64,000 nt of DNA from Zanthoxylum bungeanum (taxonomy: Eukaryota; Streptophyta; Magnoliopsida; Sapindales; Rutaceae): NCBI GenBank assembly GCA_019454045.1, contig SKCR01038862.1, positions 186,001 through 250,000 on the forward strand. The letters run 5' to 3'. Each line of letters begins with the position of its first letter. Positions within the stretch are counted from its first letter, which is position 1. The notes below the pieces were generated by a model. It was not told where the DNA came from. It worked only from the letters and a program-made list of their open reading frames with translations, and made no database searches. Shown here piece after piece: positions 20,801 through 32,193 of the stretch. The position numbers were made by a program, and so were the translations under genes.

Positions 20801-21812
20801 AGTATAGGATAGGAATGTAAATGACAATGTTAAGGATAATCAAGGATGTATGAGGACAGGTATCCTTCAGGTAAATAAAGAGAAGATGACTTATAATATA
20901 TGTAAATAGAGAATGAAATAGAAAAGTAAATCAACAGGATTGTTGATATTAGTATAGAAAGTGAGATAGTCAAAGGGTAATAACAAACAGAAGGAAACAT
21001 ACTAAGTAAGAAATGATAGAAGAGTAAAATAATATAAAAACTAAGAGAGCAATTTTATATAATATGGAAATTAATATAGAAAACACACTTAGTTACGACT
21101 GCGTAAAAGAAGACAAACAGATACAAGAGAATAGTAGAGAAAGATCGAAAATTGAGATCTATAAGATATATTCCAAGGATAAAACAAGACTAAGTAAGCT
21201 CTTAGTAAAATAAAGAAAGGATGAAAAGAATACTAAGAAAGAGTCAGAGAGGGATTACGTAAGGTACCCAGCCCTAGCTTAAGGAGACCAAACCACTACG
21301 GGTTTGGGATAGTTTAACAGCGGGTATGGGTGGTTTGGTAGGTTTATATTATAATACAGAAAAGACAAAATAGATTAATGCAAAGCGGTTTCTAAAGAAG
21401 GAAAGCTTAAAGACTACTGAGAGCTGTAAAGGAAATATAAGTAGTTGGTAGTCAAGTAATGAGAAATAATGTTAAGGTTAAGTTGCATAGGAGGAAATAA
21501 AGAAATATCAAGTATAGGTATGAAATATTAGAATCTTCAGTAAAAGTAAAGGTATTGGTCATTAAGAATTTACTCAAGTTAAGGAATCAAGGAGCATAAG
21601 TAAAGGACTAGAAGGAAGAAATCTTAGAGATAATGAGGTATAGCGAACAGAAAGACAAAAGTCAAAAGTACTCAGCAGAACTATTATATAACGAGGATTT
21701 AGGGGAAAAAAAGGAAAAGAGAAAGATTAAGTAGCCAACAGAGGTTAGAGACGAGAAGATCAAGGAAACCATGAGTTAGACGCCAGAGAGGATTCGAGGA
21801 AGAATCCTATTT
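17857..21812 (+). other. Purine-rich non-coding interior of the LARD-like element
   Basis: About 4 kb with stops in all frames. From ~18090 to 21810 the + strand is strongly biased to A and G. No gag, RT, RNase H or integrase motif can be read. A weak trace near 21540-21660 (VKVL, then LRNQGA, then MRYSEQ) resembles the usual end of a chromovirus pol, but it is too decayed to claim. The 21300-21345 stretch carries a short GGGTATGGGTGGTTTGG run of no known role. Confidence 0.6.
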
Positions 21813-21826
21813 AAAGGGGGAGAAAT
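21813..21826 (+). promoter_or_regulatory. Polypurine tract of the LARD-like element
   Basis: AAAGGGGGAGAAAT directly before the 3' LTR start TGTAACGATC. The preceding ATTCGAGGAAGAATCC is typical of the sequence between pol and purine tract in chromovirus-type elements. Confidence 0.8.
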
Positions 21827-24471
21827 TGTAACGATCGGTAGTTCTTACTACTGCCTACAGTAATACTGTCACGTGTGAAGCGAAGATATGTAAAATTAAT
21901 TATGATGGGACCTAATTTTATCTATAAAATGAGTTTTGAGACGATCGGAAGACTTCTCGAAGTCCCGGGACTGGACTATATCGTATTTATTTTGAAATAC
22001 CCATAGTATTTTAGGCATAACTTTTTCATAAGATCTCCGATTTTCATGAATTTTATATCGTTCAAAAGCTTAGACCGAGACCTACAACTTATGTGTTAAA
22101 TATTTTTCTAAATTCGGAACAGAACTAGGTCAAAAACGTGAATAAAAATCAAGATGAATAGTAACTTCGAGGCTAAAAGAGAGATATCTCAATTTCTCTA
22201 GATATTTCCACACTTTTCCCATAAGTTTCCAAATATCATACACCTCCCTCTATATACATGTCACACTATTCACAATTACTAATTTTAGGAAAAACAAATT
22301 AAAAAGAAAGTAAAGAAACCGTAAGGAAGAAGAGAGAGAATGAGAAGAAGAGGAGAAATGATCAAGCAAGTTGAGCATGAGAGATTTGAAGGATGAACAA
22401 GAATTAAGCAAGTAAAGAAAGTTAAAAACCCATGACCCATTTTCTTTAAAATGGTGTGTTTAATGATTTAGCATTGTGTAATGTTGAAGAACATGAGAAT
22501 GATGATGATTATGAGATTTCTTTTGTTTTAACTTAATAATTAAGATTGTAGACCTTATTTGTTTAAATTGCGAGAAATGTGTTAAGTTGATAAGGTGAGA
22601 AAGAAGATAAATTCTTGTTGAATTAGTAGTTTAGTTGATGGAATAGAATGTAAAATGATGTATGAAAGGTTGGTTTGTAGCTTTGAAGTGTTGAAATGGA
22701 AGTAAAAAAATGGGTTGTAATGTTGAATGCTTGAATTTGAAATGTTTGAAGAATTATGTAGTAATGTCAATTTGATGGATAAATGAGTGAATGATAATGA
22801 TGAGATGGTAGTTTTAGATGTGAGGAATTGATGTAAATTGGTGGATTGAGTATCTGAATTGATATGAAGAATTAGGGATGGAATTGGATAAAAAATTACA
22901 TGAGAGCAAAAATCCAAAAAATTGGAAAACGAGCTCGTGTCGCGACGCGTGACAGAAGAACTGGATAAGTTTTTTAAGTGTCCGAATTGATTTTAGACAG
23001 TTCCAGTTCCACCCCAGCATAGTTAAGACCACCCTTAGGACCTCAAATCAGTCTTTAGCTCGCATCCCTTCCTAATACAACGTAATATGATTAATTACGA
23101 CTTTACGTGCCTAAAACTAGTAAGTTTAGCTTGGTTCTAGAATTCATCTCTGATCAAGCTGTTACTTTTAAACCATTGCAGGAAATGCGATATCTTTCAA
23201 TAGAGCAGTATAATTCCTTCCAGTTTCCAAGCACATTGAGTGGGACACCTTCCTTTTTTATCTGACTTTTATTTCACATTTTTGTACCAGAATTATATTT
23301 TTACGCTGTAAGGTGATAGAAACTTTTCTTTCAGTTACTATGATATATAATTATGCTTCGAGATAGAAAATGCTTTTCAAGAAACAATGTTACAGTTTCA
23401 AGATTTACAGCATAGTTTTCATGTTTTCCGGGGGCATGAGGTAAAAACACACCCCAGTATGTAACTTGAGACACATTTAGAATTGACGGATACAGAGAGC
23501 ATGTGCACATGTTGAGGACTGAGGGGACGCTCTCAGATCCTCCAGATGGGCTAGGGGGACGGCGATACGTAACGCCCCTAGATCCAAGTTTGAGCTTGGG
23601 TTGTAGCATAGATCCGCACCCCTAGCTCCAGTTTGTGGCTTGGGGGATGGTGATACGTAACGCCCGAAGACCATCAGTTTCTGAGACAGTAGTGACATGC
23701 TTTGGGGGACAGCGATACATAACACCCCAAGTCATGGATTTGCATTACTGCCTCCAGTTAGGCGTATGGGGGGACGGCGATACGTAACGCCCTCTTACGT
23801 CCAGGTTTTCAGACAGAGATACAGATTTCAGAAAAGCTTTCAGATTTCAGATTTCATACAGTTTTTAGAGCTCCAGTACACAGATTTCGAAATCCTTATT
23901 TTTAGCAAATAGATTTCAGAAATCAGATTTTAGTGACAGCTTTCAGAAACTGAAGTTTCAAAAGTAGTTTTCAGAAAGATAAAGCTTTCAAAACAAGTTT
24001 TCATATAAAGATATTTTAATTGAAAACTGGGGTTTTAGAAATCAAGTTTTCTTTTCGGTTTTCAAGTTTTAGTCCACTCACTTAGATCTTATAACGATCT
24101 AATCCCTCCCTCATTTTTTATGTTTTACAGGATTCTCGGAGGACGAGCTCGAGAGGACGGATATTGTTACAGTTACCAGGGATGGAGTCCACCAGCATTG
24201 GGTCATATTGCATGAGAGTCCAGCCAGTGTCAACGTAAAGTTTCTTGTATGTACTAGTGAAATGTGAGTCTTTATAAATACTTGTTTTATCTGTAAGGAA
24301 AAATTATTGTTAGTTCATAGATATGAGAAACAAAATTATTTTAAATTGAGTTATAGTTTCTGGCATGACATTGCATTTGAATAGCTTAGAACACAGTCAG
24401 ATAGTCAAAGGCTTATGGGGTTAGCACTGCTATCCCCTACCGGTAACATCTCCCAGATCGGGGATGTTACA
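21827..24471 (+). mobile_element. 3' LTR of the LARD-like element, 2.65 kb
   Basis: Direct copy of 15142-17840, about 54 bases shorter. One difference is loss of ~25 to 30 bases around the CGCGACG cluster near 22930. It ends CGGGGATGTTACA and is followed by the duplicated GCTCA. Confidence 0.88.
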
Positions 24472-24494
24472 GCTCACCTTTGGAGTTATCCTGG
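24472..24494 (+). pseudogene. Copia gag-pol fragment, middle piece
   Basis: Only 23 bases of the Copia remain between two insertions. They start with the GCTCA duplication and end in CCTGG, the target of the miniature element. Read through to 28770 they give PLELS before the protease start WIIDSG. Confidence 0.55.
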
Positions 24495-25161
24495 TGATAT
24501 GATACAGGGAGCTTCAAGAAAACAAGCCTTGAAGTATAGATCTAAGTATCCAAGGATGAAGCCTCATAATCCATTCAAGTTATTTGGCAATGAAGGGGTT
24601 AAAATATACAAGCAATTGCCTCATATTGGGAGTTAATGTTAGTGTTTATTTTAGAGTGGGGCGAATGTTAGGGCCTAGGTTTTAATATTGGTGTTTATTA
24701 TAAAGTAGGCCAAATGTTAGGGGTCCAAGATTTTATTTGTAATAAGGATTATTACCTAGGTTTATTTCTGGTTTTTTTAACAAATTACAATTAGGGTTTC
24801 CATTGTACTATTTAAATAAGCTTTTCATTAATAAAATGCATGAATATTTTACCCTAAAAATTTATATTGCCATTAGGCACATTGGTGGTGAGGCCGTGAA
24901 TAGCTAACCATGGAAGAATGGATTCTTTTCAAAACTTATCAAAGGAGGTTGTTGTCCTTTGTGGCGTTTTAAGAAATTAGGGGTTTATGAGGCTTTGTTT
25001 TTCACGGGTTTCTAATCCTCAAACCTCGTTATGCTTTCCTAGGCACTCATAACAATCTTCTGTGGGTTTCACAGGCTTTGTTCCTGCGGGGTTCGCAAGA
25101 GTTGCGTGTATAATAATCTTTTGTGGGTTTGTCTGGCTTTCCTCCAAGCAGGTTTTCATCA
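24495..25161 (+). mobile_element. 5' LTR of the miniature element
   Basis: Homologous over its full length to 25721-26392 plus 28710-28764. A TATA-like CTATTTAAATAAG lies at 24806-24818 and AATAAAATGCATG follows at 24831-24843, a plausible polyadenylation signal. It ends TTTTCATCA. Confidence 0.75.
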
Positions 25162-25163
25162 GT

Positions 25164-25176
25164 TGGTATTCAGAGC
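25164..25176 (+). promoter_or_regulatory. Initiator tRNA-Met primer site with one extra T
   Basis: TGGTATTCAGAGC, two bases after the 5' LTR end. It is the standard TGGTATCAGAGC with one inserted T, so priming is probably impaired in this copy. Confidence 0.7.
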
Positions 25177-25204
25177 TTTGGTTGCAGAGCATGTTATATC
25201 TTAT

Positions 25205-25530
25205 AGTTTGTGTCTTTTTAATTTTTTCATTTCTTTGAATCCTGTTTCTGTTAATTTTTTTCTTCTTTTCTTTAAGTCTTGTTTCTGTTAATTTTTTTCT
25301 TCTTTTCTTTGAGTCATGTTTCTGTTAATTTTTTTCTTTTCTTTGAGTCCTGTTTCTGTTAATTTTTCTTTTCTTTGAGTCATGTTTCTGTTAATTTTTT
25401 TCTTTTATTTTTTTGACTACTGTTTCTGTTAATTTTTTTCTTTCTTTTCTTTTAGTGCTGTTTCTATTAAATTTTTTTCTTTGAGTCCTATTTCTGTTAT
25501 TTTTTTTCTTTTTCTTTTTTCATCATGTAT
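25205..25530 (+). repeat. Pyrimidine-rich tandem array TTTCTGTTAATTTTTTTC
   Basis: About nine imperfect units of 30 to 40 bases with the core GTTTCTGTTAATTTTT followed by CTTTTCTTTGAGTC. Directly after it (25545-25640) the strand turns A-rich, with runs of 8 to 11 A, so the two halves could pair in RNA. No coding content. 25641-25710 is plain interior sequence. Confidence 0.8.
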
Positions 25531-25710
25531 ATGTTAGATTCAAAAATTTAAAAAAAAAAACTCAAAAAAAAGTGGGCTGTGGGAAAAAAAACAAAAAAAA
25601 AATACAAATCATGCGCCACAAAAAGAAAGGGAACAAAAAGATAAATAAGATTTTGTTAGAGATAAAGTGTTTGGACATTGCATATTGACCTTAAAGATTC
25701 GAGGACGAAT

Positions 25711-25720
25711 CTTCTTAAAG
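25711..25720 (+). promoter_or_regulatory. Polypurine tract of the miniature element
   Basis: AATGGGAGAA, preceded by TTAAAG, directly before the 3' LTR start TGATATG. Confidence 0.65.
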
Positions 25721-26392
25721 AATGGGAGAATGATATGATACAGGGAGCTTCAAGAAAATAAGCCTCGAAGTATAGATCATGATATGATACAGAGAGCTTC
25801 AAGAAAATAAGCCTTGAAGTATAGATCCAAGTATCCAAGGATGAAGCCTCATAATCCATTCAAGTTATTTGGCAATAAGGGGTCAAAAATATACAAGCGA
25901 ATGCCTCCTATAAGGGGTTAATGTTAGTGTTTATTTTAGAGTGGGCAGACTATTAGGGACTCTATGTTTTAATATTGGTGTTTATTCTAAAGTGGACCAA
26001 ATGTTAGGGGCCCAAGATTTTATTTATAATAAGGATTATTACATAGGGTTACTTCTGGTTTTTTTAACATATTACAATTAGGGTTTCCATTGTACTATTT
26101 AAATATGATTTTCATTAATAAAATGCATGAATGTTTTACCCTAAAAATTTATATTGCCATTAGGCACATTGGTGGTGAGACCGTGAATGGCTAACCATGG
26201 AAGAGTGGATTCTCTTCAAAACTTATCAAAAGAAGTTGCTGTCCTTTGTGGCGTTTCAAGCAATTAGGGGTTCGTGAGGCTTTGTTCGTCACAGGTTTCC
26301 AATCCTCAAACCTCGTTATGCTTTCCTTGGCGCTCATAACAATCTTTTATGGGTTTCACAGGCTTTGTTCCTGCGGGGTTCACAGGAGTTGT
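25721..26392 (+). mobile_element. 3' LTR of the miniature element (continues at 28710-28764)
   Basis: Copy of 24495-25161 with an internal tandem duplication of its first ~50 bases (25721-25770 and 25771-25820). It is interrupted after GTTGT (26388-26392) by a Copia solo LTR and resumes at 28710 with CATAGATAACAATTTTTGTA, ending TTCTTATCA at 28764. Confidence 0.75.
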
Positions 26393-28704
26393 TGTTCGAA
26401 TGTATCCCTAGAGCTACATGTGATGTAAACGGTTTTATGCAATTTGAAAAAAAAAACAATGCATTATTCATTTATCAAATTGTTTGTTTAATTTTTGCAT
26501 ATTATAATCATCTTGAATACCCTAGATTACTTATGTGCCTTCAGACTTAGTGTATGAGTGTCATACACAAGAGGATTTAAGTCTGAAGTTAGTAATCTTA
26601 AATAGTCAATAGAGAGCAACAAAGTGGGTACTTTGTTTATAGTTTATCTATAGCTGCGATCCATTCTATATTTGTATAGTGACCTTGATCCGAGATCGTC
26701 CATGTAGAGACATGAGAATGAAGACATCTTGTATGATGTGATCATATAGGACTGGACTCAGATGGAAACGACATTCTTATAATATCCGTTAAACTAAGAA
26801 AGTCATTTCGATCTACTAGATGGTCATATATGGATTGATCTTAATCATGAGTGTACTATGAACTCCTGAATGGCAGGCCATGTCCTTTGATTTACAAAGG
26901 TGAGGTTAGTGTAGCAGTCCCGCCAATAGATACGTATTTTGGGGGCATGATCAGTTATGTAGCTGGGAACGTTTTACATAAACATGGAGTTCACTCCTTC
27001 TTGCGAGAAGTAGAAGAGTATCTTTCTTAAGGGTTGATTCAGTGATTGAATGATTTTAGCGCTCAAGTCTTTCTGTTATGAATAGAAAGATTAAAATTCA
27101 TAATGGTTATGAATAAATCATTCATTAGAGAATCAATGGTACTTAAGGTAAAAATAATTAGAGAGGTATAACGGATATTATGACCCGACTCCAATTACGA
27201 GATACTCGTGAAGGGTCAATTCGTATGTAAAGACTATATCGATGGACACCGACTTGGTTCAGCTTAATATATCATCTGCGGAAACGAGAGTGTAGCTTCG
27301 GGTTTTTAGTAGAATAACCCAGAGTTAATAATTCGAAATACTTAATTAAGAGCTTAATTAATATTTCGAGATAATTAGAGCTCGAAACCATAGGTCCATT
27401 TGGTCTCTGTGCTAGCTCGATTTACTATAGCGGATTTAGTATAATTGGATAGTCCAATTATATACTCACATATGTATAAATATTATTAATATGATTAAAA
27501 TAATATTATAATGTCACACTTTAAACAATATTTATTAAAAGTTAATATATGGTTATCATAATTATTTGATAATTAAATACATGTCATTTAATTATATATG
27601 ATATAATTAAGAAAATGTTAATTTTGTAAATTCCAATTTAGGTTTTGGAAACCCTTGGAATAAATTTGGAAGTTACACATTTAATAGATATTAACCTTTT
27701 AATTTTGTAACTCATTTTTCTTTATGGAAAATAAATAATCATGTTACAAAAAAAAAAAAAAATTAATGACATATGCCATTGTTGTTTTTGGCATAAGAGA
27801 AAATGGAAGTTTTGATTGCTTTGGAAGTTATAAAAATTTGAATAGGCAAATAAATCTTTAATTTTGTAATTTATTTATCATCATGATAACAATCAATGCA
27901 TGATATATGTTACAAAAATTTAAAGGGAAATCTTTAGCCTTGGTCGATTCTTGCATGCAATGGGAGGGGAGTGGTTGTTTTGTTTTGGAAATAATAACCC
28001 TATATATAAAAGAAGATTTATGTTTCTTTTTTGTCTAAGCCTCTCATTGCAACCCTAGCCACCTTCTTTTTCTTCACCATTCTCTCAAAAGTTGAGAAAC
28101 TCCATTGAAGAACATAAGAAGAAAAATAAAATTATTAAGTATGATAAAATCTCTAAATCGTATAGGGATTTTTATTTTGTGAGTGTAGCCCACACTACTT
28201 TCCGTTGGTTACGAGTCATAGCATGGAAGACCTCGTGGTGTTGAATCATATTCATCTTCTCCTTCTTTTATTGATCCACGAAAAAAAGGGATGACTAGCC
28301 TCATTGCCGCACATTGTAAGGGGTTTCGGGGTTCTGTTTATTTTCGTTTTAATCTGAAAATTTGGGAAACACTTGGGGAATTTTTGGGGCTGAGTTGGGA
28401 CTATTTTTTGAGTGAAAAATCAGACCTAAAACATCACAGCAGATCACGCATATCAGGGGTTGTTTTGGGTACATTTCGGTTGCGTAACGTGCCCAAAACA
28501 GTCCGTTATTTCACTGTAGTTGGGGGGCTGTTTGAGGACTGTTTTGGGGGCATTCCGGGGCTAAAATCTTATCCGAAATAGAAGAAAAATTTTAGTATAC
28601 TTGCTGGTCAGATTTGGAAACTTAAAGGAAAGGGCAGAAAATTTTTTCAAGTCTGATCCGTGTGTATTAGCCGCTTCCGCTGCGCGAGGAAAATGTTTCC
28701 TACA
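26393..28704 (+). mobile_element. Copia-type solo LTR, 2.31 kb
   Basis: Begins TGTTCGAATG and ends TGTTTCCTACA, flanked by GTTGT (26388-26392) and GTTGC (28705-28709). The pre-insertion sequence, seen in the other LTR of the host element, is GTTGC, so the left copy has one C-to-T change. It has a TATA box at 28000-28012 and the Copia-like ending CCGCTTCCGCTGCGCGAGG. No internal region or second LTR exists, so this is a solo LTR, of a family unrelated to the one at 184. An open frame at 28291-28581 shows no protein family I know. Confidence 0.8.
28000..28012 (+). promoter_or_regulatory. Solo LTR TATA box
   Basis: CTATATATAAAAG, about 690 bases before the LTR end, preceded by a GC-poor region and followed by a pyrimidine-rich stretch typical of a plant transcript start. 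Confidence 0.5.
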
Positions 28705-28769
28705 GTTGCATAGATAACAATTTTTGTAGGTTTGTATGGCTTTACTCCAGGTAGGTTCTTATCATTTGG

Positions 28770-30727
28770 ATCATAGATTCTGGAACTACAGATCATATGA
28801 CAGATCACTGTAATTTGTATATTTCTTATACCCCTTGTTTGGGTAGAGAAAATGTTAAAATAGCGAATGGTTCTTTATCCCATGTAGCGGGAAAGGGATG
28901 TATTCCTATCTCCAAAACTCTTTCACTTGTCTTTGTTCTACATGTTCCAAATCTCTCTTATAATCTCATTTCAATTAGTAAATTCACTAAGGATCTTAAT
29001 TGTATTGCTAAATTTTTCCCTTCTCACTGTGAATTTCAAGATACTGTACATGAAATTTGATTAGAAGTGCTAAGGAGGTCAATGGGCTTGACTACTTCGA
29101 AAGTGAACCTAATCCTTCAACTAATCTATCTCACATACATGTAAGTACCTCCAACCAAGAGATAATGCTTTGGCACAATAGATTAGGCCATCAATATTTT
29201 TCATACCTAAAAAAGTTGCTTCCCACTTTGTTTAAGAATAAGAATCTTCATGATTTTCAATGTGTGATTTGCGAGTTATCTAAATACCATCGAGTTCATT
29301 TTCCCATACAGAACTATAAAGAATCTTAACCTTTTTCTCTTCGTCATAGTGATATTTGGGGACCATCACATATCAATAATGTTTCTTGGGCTAAATTATT
29401 CATTACATTCATCGATGATCATAATCATGTGTGTTGGGTTTATCTGCTCGAGGAAAAATCTGAGGCAGCAAATACCTTTCAAAATTTTCATAAGATGATT
29501 AAAAATCATTTCCAAGCCAATCTTTAAGTCATTCAGACTGATAATGGAGAGAGTATTATTCATAAATTCTTGGTTCCTATCTTACAGTACATGAGATTAT
29601 ACATCACTATTCTTATTTAGATACACCCCAACAAAATGGGATAGCTGAGAGAAAAAAAAAACACCTTCTTGAGGTAACGAGAGCTATAATGTTCACCAAT
29701 GGGGTTTCAAAATCTTTCTGGGGGAGGCATTCCTTACAGCTACTTATCGTATCAATAGAATGCTATCAAGGGTTTTAAATTTTAAAGCACTAGTTGATAT
29801 TCTTAAAGAATTGTATCCATCATCCAAAATATTTTGTTCACTTCCACCTAAAGTTTTTGGGTGTGTTGCATTTGTTCATGTACATAACCATAACAGAGGG
29901 AAAGTAAATCTAAGAGTTCTCATGTGTGTTTTTTTAGGTTATTGTCCTACTCAAAAGGGCTACAAATGCTGTCATCCTCCAACTAAGAAGTTTTTTATGT
30001 CAATGGACGTTACCTTCTTTAAAAACACCTCATTCTTTCCAAAAATACCTCTTCAAGGGGAGAATATTCAAGGTGAAGATCATTTTTGGAATATTATTCT
30101 ACTTTAACTCTAGAAGTTCCTATCATTATTGAGTCTCCCATTATCTCCGAGTTCATTATTCCTCCAATTTCTGTTATTCCAAAACTGTCAACTGTCCAAG
30201 AATCATATATTGTTCATAAGTCTCCCACGGGTCAATCTCATGCTCCATCTATCATTTGTAGTTCTCAACCTTCCCCTCCAGATCCTTTCACCCCACTTAC
30301 GTATGTATAAGATGGAAAGCTTGAACTAAAAGTTTTCTCAAGAAGGAACAAGTCACAACTTCCTCAGCATTTTCAATCACCTCAACTTGTCACAGAGGCT
30401 TTAGAAAACACAGGTAAGTCTAATGCTTCTCAACATCACCTTCATTTTACTGATTTTTTTTTTTTATTTTGATGTTTCAATTACTCATAGAATTGTATTA
30501 GATCTTGTACTATGCATCCTATTTCTAATTTCATTTCCTACCAAAAGTTATCTCGATATTTTAAAGCCATTACTAATAATTTATATTCTTGTGACCCTAT
30601 TCTAAAGACTATACATGAAGCTCTTAACATTCCAAAAGGGAAACAGGCTGTTCATGTAGAAATGAAGGTGTTGGAAAAAAAAATACAATATTTTCTTGTC
30701 GATCTTCCATCAAGAAAAAGGCTATAA
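28770..30727 (+). pseudogene. pol: Copia pol fragment: protease end, integrase, start of RT
   Basis: Copia Pol cuts itself, integrates cDNA and copies RNA. Visible in order: protease active-site region WIIDSGTTDHM (28769-28801), the GAG-pre-integrase HHCC region (LWHNRLGHQYFSYLKKL near 29169, with CVICELSKYH), integrase with D (HSDIWGP near 29348), D (QTDNGES near 29535) and E (in AERKKK near 29645), then FGCVAFVHVH and FLGYCPTQKGYK. The final part reads IHEALNIPKGKQAVHVEMK, the usual entry to Copia RT, and stops at VDLPSRK where a Tat/Ogre LTR piece begins. Several stops and frameshifts break it. RT and RNase H are missing. Confidence 0.8.
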
Positions 30728-31267
30728 TATTTGAGCATGTCATAGTCGTAGGTTGTTTATTTATTATTTTAAGCATGATTTAATTTAGTTTTGTTGTTTA
30801 ATTTTAAAGCATGATTATGTTCTTTTTACACATGATATTTAGTTTAGTTTATATTCATGTTTAAGTGATTTTTTGTTTATGTTGGTTTGATAGCTCAATG
30901 TGTTCGATGTGTGATGTTGCGTGTTTGTTTTTAAAGACTTACTTTCAAGCATGCAAACTTAGATTAGGGTTTATTTTGTGGAAGCCTATTAGATCTAAGT
31001 GACCTTTGAACATGATTATTGAGTAGATGCGCTTGATCTATTGCACAAATTATATCGTCACAATGACATAATTAAGGGACCATTCCGAACCCAACGGTTT
31101 TGAGGTATTCCCTTTCGAGGGGTGAGTGCGGCCTTAAATCTTTATCCCGGTTCACACCGGGTGGCGACTTCATTATTCTCCGGTTTAGTTCCCCGCGGAC
31201 TACTCCGTACTCTTAACTAGGCCCTGAGTCTAGAACAGCATGTGTCGCCCAAGTTCTGTGTCCTACA
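30728..31267 (+). mobile_element. Truncated Tat/Ogre 5' LTR
   Basis: Starts abruptly at TATTTGAGCATG, equivalent to ~14325 in the Ogre-1 LTR, and ends GTGTCCTACA followed by a primer site. Only the last ~540 bases of a ~2-kb LTR are present, so TATA box and LTR start are lost. Confidence 0.8.
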
Positions 31268-31270
31268 GTC

Positions 31271-31288
31271 TCGTGACTCCACTGGGGA
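31271..31288 (+). promoter_or_regulatory. tRNA-Arg primer binding site, diverged
   Basis: TCGTGACTCCACTGGGGA, three bases after the LTR end. The Tat/Ogre consensus here is TGGCGACTCCACTGGGGA, so there are two differences near the 5' end of the site. Confidence 0.65.
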
Positions 31289-32193
31289 TAGCGAATCGGC
31301 TTCGAAATCACGTCGTGTGTTGTGTATAATTTGTGCATTAGTTGACCGTGTCTGTAGTGTGGGTTGAGGGGGTTAATCAAATGCTTAGTTGAAGCTAGGT
31401 GATGGTTGGGTGTCTTCCTTCATTCACTACCTTTCGAGGAAAAGCTGTGAAGGCACCTAGATGATCATTACCTGTAGTTTGTTGTGATAGACTAGTTTAG
31501 AGGACCCATGTTTATTCCTGTCACCAAGCGATAAGAGCCTAAGAGGCTTGGGTACTTAAGAGAGCCTCGCTCCACCCTCCCTCTGGGGAATCTACAATGG
31601 GAAGTCCATTCGACAGTCAGTCATACACCATAACTCATTGGCACGTACTATAAGGTATAAAAAAGGTACGCTCACTTGGTCGTTTTAACCCTTGAGTGGG
31701 GAGTCCTAGTTGTGGGCAAACCTTCTTCAGCGAGAGCCTTTGTCCGCGCTCCGTGAACCCACTCGTGAACCTTAGCCATAAAGAACCAGTAGAAGTTATT
31801 GTTATTAGTGTGGTGGACCGCCGTCATTTGGATCCAGTTGGACCTTCTGTCAAATGGTATAAACTTGTTGGGCCATTTAAACTGGGACAAGTTTGTGTCT
31901 TTTGACAGTTGGGCCGAAAGCTTCTAAAATACCGGTGGGCCATTTTGTGAATGGGCCTCTTATCATTTGAAGTCATTTAGCCATATCATCGCAAAGTGTA
32001 AACCTGTTGGGCCTTTTCAACTGGGACAAGTTTGCACCGCGCAATGGTGTGGTTGAATACTTTAAAATGATAATGGGCCAACCTATATATTCCATGCATC
32101 ACATACATCTCATGCATCTCATGCATACATGCATCATGTTAACCCTTGTGTCTTAAAAGCCATCATAGATACTCGTTGGGTTAGGAAAAAGAA
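31289..32193 (+). other. Tat/Ogre 5' leader with two stem-loops
   Basis: Leader homologous to 49003-50396 and to the reverse of 10700-11759. Two stem-loops stand out. 31847-31868 pairs with 31887-31908 (CTGTCAAA... with ...TTTTGACAG) and 31987-32007 pairs with 32026-32047. Both carry the conserved apical TTGGGCC ... AACTGGGACA. It ends in CATAGATACTCGTTGGGTTA, the sequence that lies just before gag in the relatives, but gag is missing here. Confidence 0.7.

Larger units (their letters stand above)
15142..24471 (+). mobile_element. Non-autonomous element with large LTRs and non-coding interior (LARD-like)
   Basis: A 9330-bp element: TGTAACG ... GATGTTACA LTRs, perfect target duplication GCTCA (15137-15141 and 24472-24476), initiator tRNA-Met primer site and a polypurine tract. 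The interior of 4.0 kb has no ORF of note. The ends and purine tract (AAAGGGGGAGAAAT before TGTAAC) resemble Tekay/Del-type chromoviruses. It inserted in the Copia fragment. Confidence 0.88.
24495..28764 (+). mobile_element. Miniature non-autonomous LTR element, interrupted
   Basis: LTRs start TGATATGATACAGGGAGC. The 5' LTR is 667 bp, the interior only 559 bp, and the 3' LTR is split by a Copia solo LTR. Without that insertion the element is about 1.95 kb, in the size range of TRIM-like elements. Flanks are CCTGG (24490-24494) and TTTGG (28765-28769), a 5-bp duplication with two C-to-T changes. The sequence before the 3' LTR (GATTCGAGGACGAATCTTC, then AATGGGAGAA) is chromovirus-like. Confidence 0.75.

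Noticed and set aside
21300..21345. G-rich GGGTATGGGTGGTTTGG run as a telomere-like or G-quadruplex element
   Set aside because: Too short and irregular for telomere repeat, and isolated in a decayed interior.
28291..28581. 96-codon open frame in the Copia solo LTR
   Set aside because: No recognisable domain, and it lies in the transcribed leader part of an LTR. One copy only, so no test of conservation.
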